A stretch of DNA of 64,000 nt from Anaerofustis stercorihominis (lineage in GTDB: Bacteria; Bacillota; Clostridia; Eubacteriales; Anaerofustaceae). Shown piece by piece: positions 50,605 to 58,682 of the stretch (its first letter is position 1; the number at the start of each line of letters is the position of its first letter). The stretch lies in contig NZ_JANJZK010000001.1 of the NCBI RefSeq assembly GCF_024623185.1, forward strand, positions 1-64,000, read 5' to 3'. The notes beneath the pieces are model-generated. The model saw only the letters and a program-made list of their open reading frames with translations, was not told the DNA's origin and made no database searches. The translations under genes and the position numbers were made by a program.

Positions 50605-52593
50605 TATATTTATTTTATATTCCAAAAGTTCTTCAACGAATGGTGATAAGCTGTTACGATCTACCATTATAAAAAGCTTTTCTTTTGCCCTTGTCATTGC
50701 CACATAAAATAGTCTTCTTTCTTCTGCATATAAAAAGTTTTCTTTATTTTTAAGAAGCAATTTTATGAGATTGTCGTCTGTTATATTGCAGGGGAAGCCC
50801 ATTAGATTATTAAATGTATTTAGAATAAAAACATAGTCGCATTCAAGTCCCTTTGCTTTGTGTACGGTCATGAACTCAATATTCAAATCCGGTCTTCTTA
50901 CGACCTTTATATTTACTTCTTTTTCCTCATTTACCGTGATTTCTACTTCCTCGGTTTTTGAATATCTTAAAATATCTTTTTTATATCTTCCGAGAAGCAT
51001 TACTTCACTCCCAATCGGAAGAGAATATAACTTATCCAAGAATAGCTTTGTAAGATTATTTTTATTTGGAGAAGTTAAAAATTCTATTGAAGAAACACCT
51101 GCTCTTTTACTTTTAAGCTCTTTTTTTATTTGATGAGGATTTTGCAGGATGAATTTATTTGATAAGTTTGCGATATTACTGTCAAATCTATAATTGTTTT
51201 CTATTAAATATTTTTTAGCTTTATAATCTCTCTCAAAATCATAGAATATATTGATATCGCTTCCCGTAAAACGAAATATACTTTGATAATCGTCTCCTAC
51301 CGCAAATATTTCACTTTCCGATTTTCTGTATATACTATCCACTAATCTCATTCTGGAAGAGGAAATATCCTGGAATTCATCTATTAAGATATATTTATAG
51401 TCTTTTAAATATAATCCTTTGTTTACATAATCCGTAGCCTTTAAAATCATGTCGTTAAAATCGATTTGATTATTGTGATATAAAATTTTTTCATATGCTT
51501 CATAAATCGGAAGTACCAGTTTATAAAAAGATTTAGACCTGATTTCCTCGGCTTTATTGTAATAGTTATCTATTTTTAATACATCTTCGCTTTTTCTTGC
51601 TGTAGTTTTCATAAGCGTAATAAAATTAGCTGCCAGTTTTTTTATGAAGGAAATATTATAGGCGAAGACTCTGGATATTTCTTCATCTATATCATCGTAT
51701 GAAAAATTTCTTTTGACATTATATCTATCTAGCTCCTCATTTAGTTTATTCGCAAATTCATTATTTTCAAAGTCATAAGAATATGTAAATATGCTTTTAT
51801 CTTTAAAATCAGGGTAAGTATTTAAAAACTCTATATAGTAATCATAATTTTTAAGTGCTATTCTTTTGTTTTTAGGATATCCCCATATCGGCTTATTTCC
51901 GTCTTTATCGATATAAAGGTTAAATACATATAAATCGTAATCGGGAAGATAAAATCCCGAGCAGAGCTTTTTGAACTCATCTCCTAAGGGGTTTGTCATG
52001 AAGTATTCGTAATTTATCTTGTGTAAAAATAAATAGTTGGATATCACATTTTCTTCAAAGGTCATTTTATATTCATTGTCAAGGCTTATGATTGCTTTAT
52101 CTTTAAGATATTTGTATTCATGTTCCTTTTTATCAAAGTTTTTAAAGGGTACATATTCATGATAGTGGTTTATGAGAAAGTCGTAGAATTCATAATACTT
52201 TCCCTTTTTAAGTCTGATATCCAGATACTGGCTGACAAACTTGCTGACTCCGTTCTTATAAAGGGTAACATCATATCCGTCTACACTGTTTATTATACTT
52301 TTACCCAGTTTATGAAATGTAAACACATCTATATCTTCATGGGTCACTCTTCTTATTCTTTCCTTAAGTTCATTTGTCGATGAATTAGTAAAGCTTAATA
52401 TGAGTATATCATCTTTATCCGCTTTCCTTTTTTCAATCAGATATTTGACTCTTGCGAGAAGGGTTGTGGTTTTTCCGCAGCCTGCACCTGCAATTGCAAG
52501 TATATTTCTTTCTTCGCTGTTTACACATTCTATTTGGGCTTCATCAAGTTCTTTTTCTTCTATGTTTGTTATTAAATCAATTTGTTCATTCAT
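50602..52593 (-). CDS. UvrD/HelD-type superfamily 1 helicase with inserted nuclease-like region
   Basis: This 663-residue ATP-dependent DNA helicase has Walker A AGAGCGKTTT at 35-44, motif Ia LSFTNSSTNELKERI, motif II LIDEFQDIS, motif III VGDDYQSIFRFTGSD, motif V VHKAKGLECDYVF and motif VI YVAMTRAKEKLF. Residues about 185-255 hold an insert with NYLFLHKINYEYF and GFYLPDYDLYVFNLYIDKDG. This pattern, found in helicase IV (HelD) proteins, resembles a PD-(D/E)xK nuclease fold. It may process single-strand DNA ends in repair. Single gene, terminator shared with the converging gene. Confidence 0.93.
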   Translation of the reverse strand: MNEQIDLITNIEEKELDEAQIECVNSEERNILAIAGAGCGKTTTLLARVKYLIEKRKADKDDILILSFTNSSTNELKERIRRVTHEDIDVFTFHKLGKSIINSVDGYDVTLYKNGVSKFVSQYLDIRLKKGKYYEFYDFLINHYHEYVPFKNFDKKEHEYKYLKDKAIISLDNEYKMTFEENVISNYLFLHKINYEYFMTNPLGDEFKKLCSGFYLPDYDLYVFNLYIDKDGNKPIWGYPKNKRIALKNYDYYIEFLNTYPDFKDKSIFTYSYDFENNEFANKLNEELDRYNVKRNFSYDDIDEEISRVFAYNISFIKKLAANFITLMKTTARKSEDVLKIDNYYNKAEEIRSKSFYKLVLPIYEAYEKILYHNNQIDFNDMILKATDYVNKGLYLKDYKYILIDEFQDISSSRMRLVDSIYRKSESEIFAVGDDYQSIFRFTGSDINIFYDFERDYKAKKYLIENNYRFDSNIANLSNKFILQNPHQIKKELKSKRAGVSSIEFLTSPNKNNLTKLFLDKLYSLPIGSEVMLLGRYKKDILRYSKTEEVEITVNEEKEVNIKVVRRPDLNIEFMTVHKAKGLECDYVFILNTFNNLMGFPCNITDDNLIKLLLKNKENFLYAEERRLFYVAMTRAKEKLFIMVDRNSLSPFVEELLEYKINI

Positions 52594-52693
52594 AAATTTT
52601 ATTATATCACTTTTATCAGTAACACAAAATAATATTTCTCATATTATATAAGTGTATAACAAATAAGAACATAAACTTAGGAGGATTTAAAAA

Positions 52694-53380
52694 GTGGAAG
52701 AAAGAACATGTAATACTAATACAAGAGGTGTGGAATGTCTAATTGTTGATAAGGTTTATGATGCCTGCTCAAAGAGAGAATGTATTCAAAATATGACATT
52801 TGAACTAGCGTTGAATGGAGATATCTCAGAATATACTTTCCTTTATGCACAATTCGGAGAAACCGAAGTTGAACAATATGAAGATGAACCATTCTTCACA
52901 GAAATGGATGAATGTCATGCAAGACTAAAATGTGTTGTTGCGGTTCCGATCTATGCTGTACTTAGAAGAAAATGTGACTGTTCAATAGTAGCAGTTGAAG
53001 CAAAACCTGTATGCAAGGGATGTGTACAATCAGACAACAAGATCAGAATTCCTGTAAGTACAGTTATGGACTTAAACAGAAAATTCGTAAGACAAGGCAG
53101 ATTTATTCCTACAGCAGAATGTTTTGTAGAAGCTAACTGTGTAAACAGATCAGGCGGATGTCAAATATCTATGACACTTGGTTTCGTGATCGTAGTAAGT
53201 GCTGTATCTAAAGTAAGCTTAAAGGTTCCTACATTCGGATATTGTCCAATACCTGAAGAATGCAGAGAAGAAGAATGTGCACCAAACTTCTGTGAAACAT
53301 TTCTTAGTGAAGATATTTCAGCATTTAGGGATTTTTTCCCATCAAACAGCTCATGTGACACATGCGAATGCGATGACTAA
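52694..53380 (+). CDS. Cysteine-rich clostridial protein, unknown
   Basis: The 228-residue protein contains about 24 Cys, many in pairs such as CDC, CKGC and CDTCEC. It starts with GTG, since AGGAGG lies 9 bases before it. The N-terminal GVECLIVDKVYDACSKREC motif recurs in clostridial proteins of unknown role. The middle is a beta-rich domain (VVAVPIYAVLRRKCDCSIVAVEAKP; IPVSTVMDLNRKFVRQGRFIP) and the tail is acidic and Cys-rich. No signal peptide. Cys richness and structural beta strands fit a cross-linked spore or surface layer protein, but this is a guess. Confidence 0.75.
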   Translation: MEERTCNTNTRGVECLIVDKVYDACSKRECIQNMTFELALNGDISEYTFLYAQFGETEVEQYEDEPFFTEMDECHARLKCVVAVPIYAVLRRKCDCSIVAVEAKPVCKGCVQSDNKIRIPVSTVMDLNRKFVRQGRFIPTAECFVEANCVNRSGGCQISMTLGFVIVVSAVSKVSLKVPTFGYCPIPEECREEECAPNFCETFLSEDISAFRDFFPSNSSCDTCECDD

Positions 53381-53414
53381 TATCTATTTTTATTAAAACA
53401 TATTATGTATTAAA

Positions 53415-53442
53415 AAAACGGGGGATTTTTCCCTCGTTTTTT
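53415..53442. terminator. Bidirectional terminator
   Basis: AAAACGGGGG and CCCTCGTTTT form a stem with one G-T wobble pair, between the converging Cys-rich and lipoprotein genes. Confidence 0.8.
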
Positions 53443-53884
53443 ATATAAAAGTATTTAAATAGTCCGATACATCATCAGGTATTTTGAAATCAAATTCCAT
53501 TTTTGCAATACTAAGTGTTACGTAATTGATGTCTTTGTAAGTTATTATTTTTGCTACCTGGATAAATTTTGTTGAATTATCTTTGCTTCCGGCTTTTTTT
53601 GTTTTGTTTTTGTACATAACAAATTCTGCATTCTTTTTTGCATCATCGGGAAGTTCTTTTATTTTCCATTCGTCAAGCTTTATTGCATTGATGAAGTCTT
53701 CCATATTGTTATGTCCGGAAATCATGTCGACCCTTTTATTATCTACGATAACATCTATCCTGTCACTGTTATTTATAGTGTCATCATAATCTTCGATATT
53801 GAAATCATTGTTTACGCTGAATCCGCAGCCTGTAAATCCTATTAATAATAAAACAGATAATAGTATCACAAATATTTTTTTCAT
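53441..53884 (-). CDS. Small lipoprotein, unknown
   Basis: The protein has 147 residues, with a lipoprotein signal peptide and lipobox GFTGCG (Cys at about 20). The remainder is acidic and strand-rich, with DRIDVIVDNKRVDMISGHNNMEDFINAI near the centre (core DVIVDNKRVDMISG). No family is recognised. It lies 25 bases after the M29 peptidase gene with GAGGGAAATAAA before it, so it may be read as the second gene of that unit. Confidence 0.75.
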   Translation of the reverse strand: MKKIFVILLSVLLLIGFTGCGFSVNNDFNIEDYDDTINNSDRIDVIVDNKRVDMISGHNNMEDFINAIKLDEWKIKELPDDAKKNAEFVMYKNKTKKAGSKDNSTKFIQVAKIITYKDINYVTLSIAKMEFDFKIPDDVSDYLNTFI

Positions 53885-53909
53885 TTTATTTCCCTCTTTG
53901 ATATAGGTC

Positions 53910-55022
53910 TTATTTTAAGTTTTCGGGGTTAAGACCTTTTAATTCTTCTGGTACAAATACTCCGTTCTTTCTGATGAGTACATCGTCGAAATAAATTTCT
54001 CCGCCGCCCTTTTTTTCTGTTTGTATCAACACAAGGTCCCAGTGAAGAGAAGATTTGTTCCCGTTATCTGCATCTTCGTAGCAGCAGCCCGGAGTAAAAT
54101 GGATACTTCCGGCTATTTTTTCATCGAATAAAGTGTCGAGCATAGGTTCGTTGATAAATGGATTGATACCTATAGCGAATTCTCCCACATATCTCGCACC
54201 TTCATCCATATCAAATACTCCGTTCATCCTTTCACTGTTATTTGATGTTGCTTCTACGATTTTCCCGTCTTTGAATGTCAGTTTGATATTTTCATATATA
54301 AATCCGAGATGATCGCTTTTTGTATTATAAGATATAGTCCCGTTTACGCTGTCCTTTATAGGTGCAGTATAGATTTCTCCGTCGGGTATATTCATATTAC
54401 CGCAGCATGGGATTGCATTCATTCCTTTTATAGAGAATGTTAAGTCTGTATCCGGACCTTTTATTGTTACCTTATCGGTTTTTTCCATTAGTTCTTTTAA
54501 TGGCTCTACCGCTTTAGCCATTTTTGAATAATCAAGACAGCATACATCAAAGAAATAATCTTCAAAAGCGTCTTTGCTCATCTTTGCGCTTTGTGCCATA
54601 GATCCGTTAGGATATCTTAAAATCACCCATTTGGAATTATCTACTCTCTCTCTCAAAACCGGTCTTAAAACCGATGATTGAAGAGAAATATTGTCGCTTG
54701 GAACGTCGCTTAATTCGCTTGCATTATCCGAACATCCGATACCTATATATGCGTCCATCCCTTTCATTTGATATAATTCGTAATCATTTTGGAACTCAAG
54801 CTGTTCTTTGCTTACTCCCATTAAAATTTCTCTATTTATACTTGAGTCGGTAAGTTTTAAATAAGGAAATCCTCCTGCTTTATAAACTTCTCTTACAAGA
54901 GCTTTTACCAAATCTCTCGTATCTTCTATCCCTCCGGCATTTATAAGAACTTTTTCGCCTTTTTGAACGTTTGTTGAAAAAGTAACAAGGTTATGTGCCA
55001 GCTGTTCTATTCTTTTGTCCAT
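53910..55022 (-). CDS. M29-family aminopeptidase
   Basis: This 370-residue metallo-aminopeptidase (AmpS/AmpT type) is cytoplasmic and removes N-terminal residues from peptides. Visible family features are VQKGEKVLINAG near residue 19, WVILRYPNGSMAQSAKM, CCGNMNIPDGEIYTAP (metal-binding Glu), GARYVGEFAIGINPFIN and SIHFTPGCCYEDADNGNKSSLHWDLVLI (core NKSSLHWDLVLI with His and Asp). Length is usual for the family. A single gene or first of two with the small lipoprotein. Confidence 0.93.
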   Translation of the reverse strand: MDKRIEQLAHNLVTFSTNVQKGEKVLINAGGIEDTRDLVKALVREVYKAGGFPYLKLTDSSINREILMGVSKEQLEFQNDYELYQMKGMDAYIGIGCSDNASELSDVPSDNISLQSSVLRPVLRERVDNSKWVILRYPNGSMAQSAKMSKDAFEDYFFDVCCLDYSKMAKAVEPLKELMEKTDKVTIKGPDTDLTFSIKGMNAIPCCGNMNIPDGEIYTAPIKDSVNGTISYNTKSDHLGFIYENIKLTFKDGKIVEATSNNSERMNGVFDMDEGARYVGEFAIGINPFINEPMLDTLFDEKIAGSIHFTPGCCYEDADNGNKSSLHWDLVLIQTEKKGGGEIYFDDVLIRKNGVFVPEELKGLNPENLK

Positions 55023-55151
55023 AATAAATTATGCCTCCATATATACTAATTTGTTATATATTATTTTACCATATTTTATTAATATTTATTATAGATATGG
55101 AAAAGAAATATTTTTTTTGATAGAATATAAAAAAACATAGAGAGTGGTAAT

Positions 55152-55640
55152 ATGAAAAATAATGTCGTAATAGGAAAAATATTCAATGTTCATGGAATAA
55201 AAGGGGAGCTGAAGGTTCATCCATTAACAGATGATATCAATAGATTTAAAATTTTAAAAAGATGTTTTATAAAAAATAAAGAATATGAAGTGTCGGCTGC
55301 CAGAAGAAATAAAGACCAAATCATCCTAAAGCTTAAAGGTCTTGATGACCGAAACGAGGCGGAAAAATTAAAAAATGAATATGTGGAAGTGCTCAGAGAA
55401 GACAGTGTGGGGCTGGAAGAAGGCGAGTATTTTATCGAAGATTTAAAAGGGTTAAAAGTATTAAATGAAGAAGATAAGGAAATAGGCGTCATGTCGGATG
55501 TGCTTACCAACGCTGCGGTTGATATTTATGTATTTAAAATTGAAAATAGAGAGCAAATGCTTCCTGCTTTAAAAGAGAATATCTTGGAAATAAAAATTGA
55601 TGAATATATAAAAATAAATTCCAAGAATTTGGTTTATTAG
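55152..55640 (+). CDS. rimM: Ribosome maturation factor RimM
   Basis: RimM assists 30S assembly around the S19 region. The 162-residue protein has the N-terminal IGKIFNVHGIKGELKVHPLTDD and a PRC-barrel C-terminal half with EGEYFIEDLKGLKV, VLTNAAVDIYVF and MLPALKENILEIKID. The gene lies 8 bases before trmD, the usual order. GAGAGTGGTAAT precedes the ATG. The rpsP and KH-protein genes that often precede it are not found upstream here. Confidence 0.96.
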   Translation: MKNNVVIGKIFNVHGIKGELKVHPLTDDINRFKILKRCFIKNKEYEVSAARRNKDQIILKLKGLDDRNEAEKLKNEYVEVLREDSVGLEEGEYFIEDLKGLKVLNEEDKEIGVMSDVLTNAAVDIYVFKIENREQMLPALKENILEIKIDEYIKINSKNLVY

Positions 55641-55648
55641 GAGATACT

Positions 55649-56317
55649 ATGATTTTTAATGTACTTACTTTATATCCGGAAATGATAGAAGCCTATAAGG
55701 AAATCGGGATTATAGGCAGAGGCGTCAACAGCGGAAAATTACAAATCAATGCAGTAAATATCAGGGATTACTCAAAGGACAAACATAGAAGAGTCGATGA
55801 CGAAATTTACGGTGGGGGAGCGGGTATGCTTATGAAAGCCGAACCTGTTTACGACTGTGTAAAAGATATAAAAAAGAATAGAGATGTTCCTGTTATTTAT
55901 TTTTCTCCGAGAGGCAAGATTTTTAACAGCGAGCTTGCCAAAAAATATGCAGACCTCGATGAAGTAATACTTCTTTGCGGTCATTACGAAGGTATAGATC
56001 AAAGGGTTGTAGACCTTTGTGTAGATGAGGAAATAAGCATAGGAGATTATATCTTGACGGGCGGTCATATTGCTTCAATGGTGTTCATAGACACTGTAAG
56101 CAGATATGTTACTGGAGTTCTCGGAAACAGCGAAAGCTATCAAAAAGAGAGTTTTGAAGACGGGTTATTGGAGGCGAGTCAATATACGAGACCTGAGGAA
56201 TTTATGGGTATGAAAGTTCCCGAGGTATTATTATCAGGTCATCATAAGAAAATAGAAGAGTATTATAAGGATGAAGCTTTAAAGGAAACTAAAAAAAGAA
56301 GAGAAGATTTGCTTTAG
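55649..56317 (+). CDS. trmD: tRNA (guanine-37-N1)-methyltransferase
   Basis: TrmD methylates G37 next to the anticodon to prevent frameshifting. This SPOUT-fold enzyme (222 residues; the family runs to about 240) has VLTLYPEMIEAYKEIGIIGR (core TLYPEMIEAY), YGGGAGMLMKAEP, LCGHYEGIDQRV and SIGDYILTGGHIASMV. The C-terminal part ends EETKKRREDLL-like (KETKKRREDLL). AGGAGATACT is its ribosome site. It ends the rimM-trmD unit; rplS is elsewhere. Confidence 0.97.
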   Translation: MIFNVLTLYPEMIEAYKEIGIIGRGVNSGKLQINAVNIRDYSKDKHRRVDDEIYGGGAGMLMKAEPVYDCVKDIKKNRDVPVIYFSPRGKIFNSELAKKYADLDEVILLCGHYEGIDQRVVDLCVDEEISIGDYILTGGHIASMVFIDTVSRYVTGVLGNSESYQKESFEDGLLEASQYTRPEEFMGMKVPEVLLSGHHKKIEEYYKDEALKETKKRREDLL

Positions 56318-56346
56318 GATATTTTTTAAGTAATTTGTAGTATGTA

Positions 56347-56380
56347 GGGGCGCGGAGTCTGCTTGCAGGTGAAGTGCCCC
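56347..56380 (+). repeat. GC-rich hairpin between trmD and nfnB
   Basis: GGGGC (56347-56351) pairs with GCCCC (56376-56380), with an inner CTGC/GCAG pair. It is followed by the terminator at 56391-56422. It does not show the GGGTA or CTTCGG loops of the C1-C3 repeats. Confidence 0.5.
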
Positions 56381-56390
56381 GTCATATAAA

Positions 56391-56422
56391 AAAGAAACCT
56401 TATTATAAAGGTTCCTTTTTTT
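56391..56422. terminator. Bidirectional terminator
   Basis: A stem of AAAG-A-AACCTT with AAGGTT-C-CTTT (one mismatch) is followed by T-runs on both sides. It closes the trmD unit and the nfn operon. Confidence 0.82.
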
Positions 56423-56435
56423 AATACTTAGAATA

Positions 56436-57833
56436 TTATTTTTCTTTGCTTTCAAAATATTTATCTATACCGGCAGCAGCGGTTTTTCCTGCTCCCATTG
56501 CTTTGATAACTGTGGCTGCACCTGTAACGGCATCGCCGCCGGCAAATATTTCGGGACGGTTTGTAGCAGCGTCATCATCTGTATAAATCCCGCCTCTTTT
56601 ATTTTCTTCAAGATTATCCGTAGTTTCTAAAATCAATTTATTTAATTTAGTACCTATCGCCATAATTACGCAGTCTACATCTATGACGTAGTTTGAGCCT
56701 TCGATTACGACAGGTCTTCTTCTTCCGGAAGCATCAGGTTCTCCAAGTTCCATCTTAACGCATTCTATCCCGCATACTTGACCTTTTTCATCTCCCAAAA
56801 CTTTAACGGGATTTGTTAGGTAACGGAAGTCGATTTCTTCTTCCACTGCATGGTGGATTTCTTCTGCTCTTGCAGGTATTTCGGCTGCAGAACGACGATA
56901 AATCAAATATACTTCTTCAGCACCCATACGCTTTGCACATCTTGCAGCGTCCATAGCAACGTTTCCGCCTCCGACAACTGCAATCTTATTTGCTTTTAAG
57001 ATCGGTGTGTCGTATTCAGGTAGGTATGCTTTCATTAAGTTGATTCTTGTTAAGTATTCGTTTGCTGAACATACTCCGATTAGGTTTTCTCCGGGGATGT
57101 TCATGAAGGAAGGAAGACCTGCTCCGGTACCTATAAATACGGATTCAAAACCTTCTTCTTTCATTAATTCATCAACTGTTATAGACTTACCTATTATAGC
57201 GTTGGTTACAAACTTAACGCCTTTATCTTCAAGCTGTTTTACTTCAGCCGCTACGATTTCTTTTGGAAGACGAAACTCAGGTATACCGTAAACCAAAACT
57301 CCCCCTGTCTTATGTAAACTTTCGTATACTGTAACGTCATATCCCTTGTTTATCAAATCCCCCGCACATGCAAGTCCTGCAGGTCCCGCTCCGACAACGG
57401 CAACTTTATGACCGTTACCTTTAACGGGTTCTACCTTTTCATCTTCGTAGTTTGCAGCATGCCAGTCGGCAGCAAATCTTTCAAGACGACCTATTGCAAC
57501 AGGTTCACCTTTTTTAGCATGAACACATTTCCCTTCGCACTGCGTTTCCTGAGGGCAAACTCTTCCGCAGATAGCAGGAAGTGAATTTGTTTCTTTTATT
57601 ATTTGATATGCTTCCTCAAATTTTCCTTCTGCGATTTTAGCTATAAAATCAGGTATTTTAACCATTACGGGACATCCTGACATGCATGGTTTTTTACGGC
57701 ATTTAAGACATCTCATAGCTTCATTTATTGCCATTTCTTCAGTATATCCGTTAGCTACTTCTTCAAAATTCTTATTACGAACGTCGGGTTTTTGTTCCGG
57801 CATTGGGTTCTTTTCTTTAATTAAATTAATCAT
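56436..57833 (-). CDS. nfnB: NADH-dependent reduced ferredoxin:NADP+ oxidoreductase, large subunit
   Basis: The 465-residue protein resembles the small chain of glutamate synthase. The N-terminal part has the iron-sulfur Cys pattern CLKCRKKPCMSGCPV and CGRVCPQETQCEGKCV; then FAD-binding VVGAGPAGLACAGDLINKG and NADP-binding VVGGGNVAMDAARCAKRMG with YRRSAAEIPAR. It fits NfnB of the electron-bifurcating Nfn complex, because the preceding gene is its partner nfnA. The start at 57833 is chosen over a GTG at 57845 that lies in the ribosome site GGAGGTG. It overlaps the end of nfnA by 8 bases. Confidence 0.95.
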   Translation of the reverse strand: MINLIKEKNPMPEQKPDVRNKNFEEVANGYTEEMAINEAMRCLKCRKKPCMSGCPVMVKIPDFIAKIAEGKFEEAYQIIKETNSLPAICGRVCPQETQCEGKCVHAKKGEPVAIGRLERFAADWHAANYEDEKVEPVKGNGHKVAVVGAGPAGLACAGDLINKGYDVTVYESLHKTGGVLVYGIPEFRLPKEIVAAEVKQLEDKGVKFVTNAIIGKSITVDELMKEEGFESVFIGTGAGLPSFMNIPGENLIGVCSANEYLTRINLMKAYLPEYDTPILKANKIAVVGGGNVAMDAARCAKRMGAEEVYLIYRRSAAEIPARAEEIHHAVEEEIDFRYLTNPVKVLGDEKGQVCGIECVKMELGEPDASGRRRPVVIEGSNYVIDVDCVIMAIGTKLNKLILETTDNLEENKRGGIYTDDDAATNRPEIFAGGDAVTGAATVIKAMGAGKTAAAGIDKYFESKEK

Positions 57834-58680
57834 GGTAACGAACACCTCCAGTCAAATGGCAAACATGTGCCCTGTCTTCTGCTTCCTGATCGGCATAATA
57901 TGTACTTCTTTGAATAAGTTCATCCCAGTCGACCAAAGAACCGTCAAATTCGGGTCCGTCAACACAAACGAATTTATTTTCTCCTCCGATGATACATCTG
58001 CAGCCTCCGCACATACCGGAACCGTCGATCATATAAGCTGTCAAAGATGCAACAGAAGGTATACCATGTTCTTCGGCAAGTTTACATACAAGCTTCATCA
58101 TGATAGGCGGTCCTACTGCTACAACCTCATCATATTTATTTCCTTGTTCTATTAATTGTTTAAGTTTATCAGTGGTAAAAGCTTTTTCTCCGTAGGAACC
58201 GTCATCTGTAACCATGTATAGGTTATCTGTTCCTTTTCTAAATTCGTCTTCTAAGATTACCAGTTCTTTATTTTTAAAACCGGCAATCATATCTACTTCG
58301 ATACCATGATCGTGCATTCCCGTAGCAAGAGGATATGCAAGAGCATTACCCGAACCTCCGCCTACTACGCATACTTTTTTAAGTCCTTCCATATGTGTAG
58401 GTTTTCCGAGAGGACCTACGATATCCGCAAAACAATCGCCTTCTTCAAGCTGATCCATTAACATGGTTGTTCTTCCAACGGTTGCATAAATCAAATCAAT
58501 CGTTCCGTCTTCTTCGTTATGTCCCGCCATTGTAAGAGGAATTCTTTCACCGTATTCATCGGTACGAAGGATGATAAATTGTCCCGGTCTGGCTTTTCTT
58601 GCAACGAGTGGTGCATATATTACCAGCCAAGTCATATTTTCATTTAATTTTCTTTTTTCGGTAATTTCAAACATCTTCAT
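57826..58680 (-). CDS. nfnA: Nfn small subunit (ferredoxin-NADP reductase-like)
   Basis: The protein has about 284 residues: an FNR-like module with RPGQFIILRTDEYGERIPLTMAG (FAD-binding RPGQFIILRTDEYGERIP), GPLGKPTHMEGLKKVCVVGGGSG and VAVGPPIMMKLVC. A C-terminal [2Fe-2S] site follows, with SGMCGGCRC and FVCVDGPEFDG. With NfnB it couples NADH and reduced ferredoxin oxidation to NADP+ reduction by flavin bifurcation. I start at 58680 (9 bases after GGAGG); an ATG at 58689 directly abuts the ribosome site. The pyruvate oxidoreductase gene ends just upstream. Confidence 0.93.
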   Translation of the reverse strand: MKMFEITEKRKLNENMTWLVIYAPLVARKARPGQFIILRTDEYGERIPLTMAGHNEEDGTIDLIYATVGRTTMLMDQLEEGDCFADIVGPLGKPTHMEGLKKVCVVGGGSGNALAYPLATGMHDHGIEVDMIAGFKNKELVILEDEFRKGTDNLYMVTDDGSYGEKAFTTDKLKQLIEQGNKYDEVVAVGPPIMMKLVCKLAEEHGIPSVASLTAYMIDGSGMCGGCRCIIGGENKFVCVDGPEFDGSLVDWDELIQRSTYYADQEAEDRAHVCHLTGGVRYHD

Positions 58681-58682
58681 TT

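Noticed and set aside
56436-57833. Glutamate synthase small subunit
   Set aside because: No large GltB subunit is adjacent and the preceding gene is an FNR-like partner, which fits Nfn.
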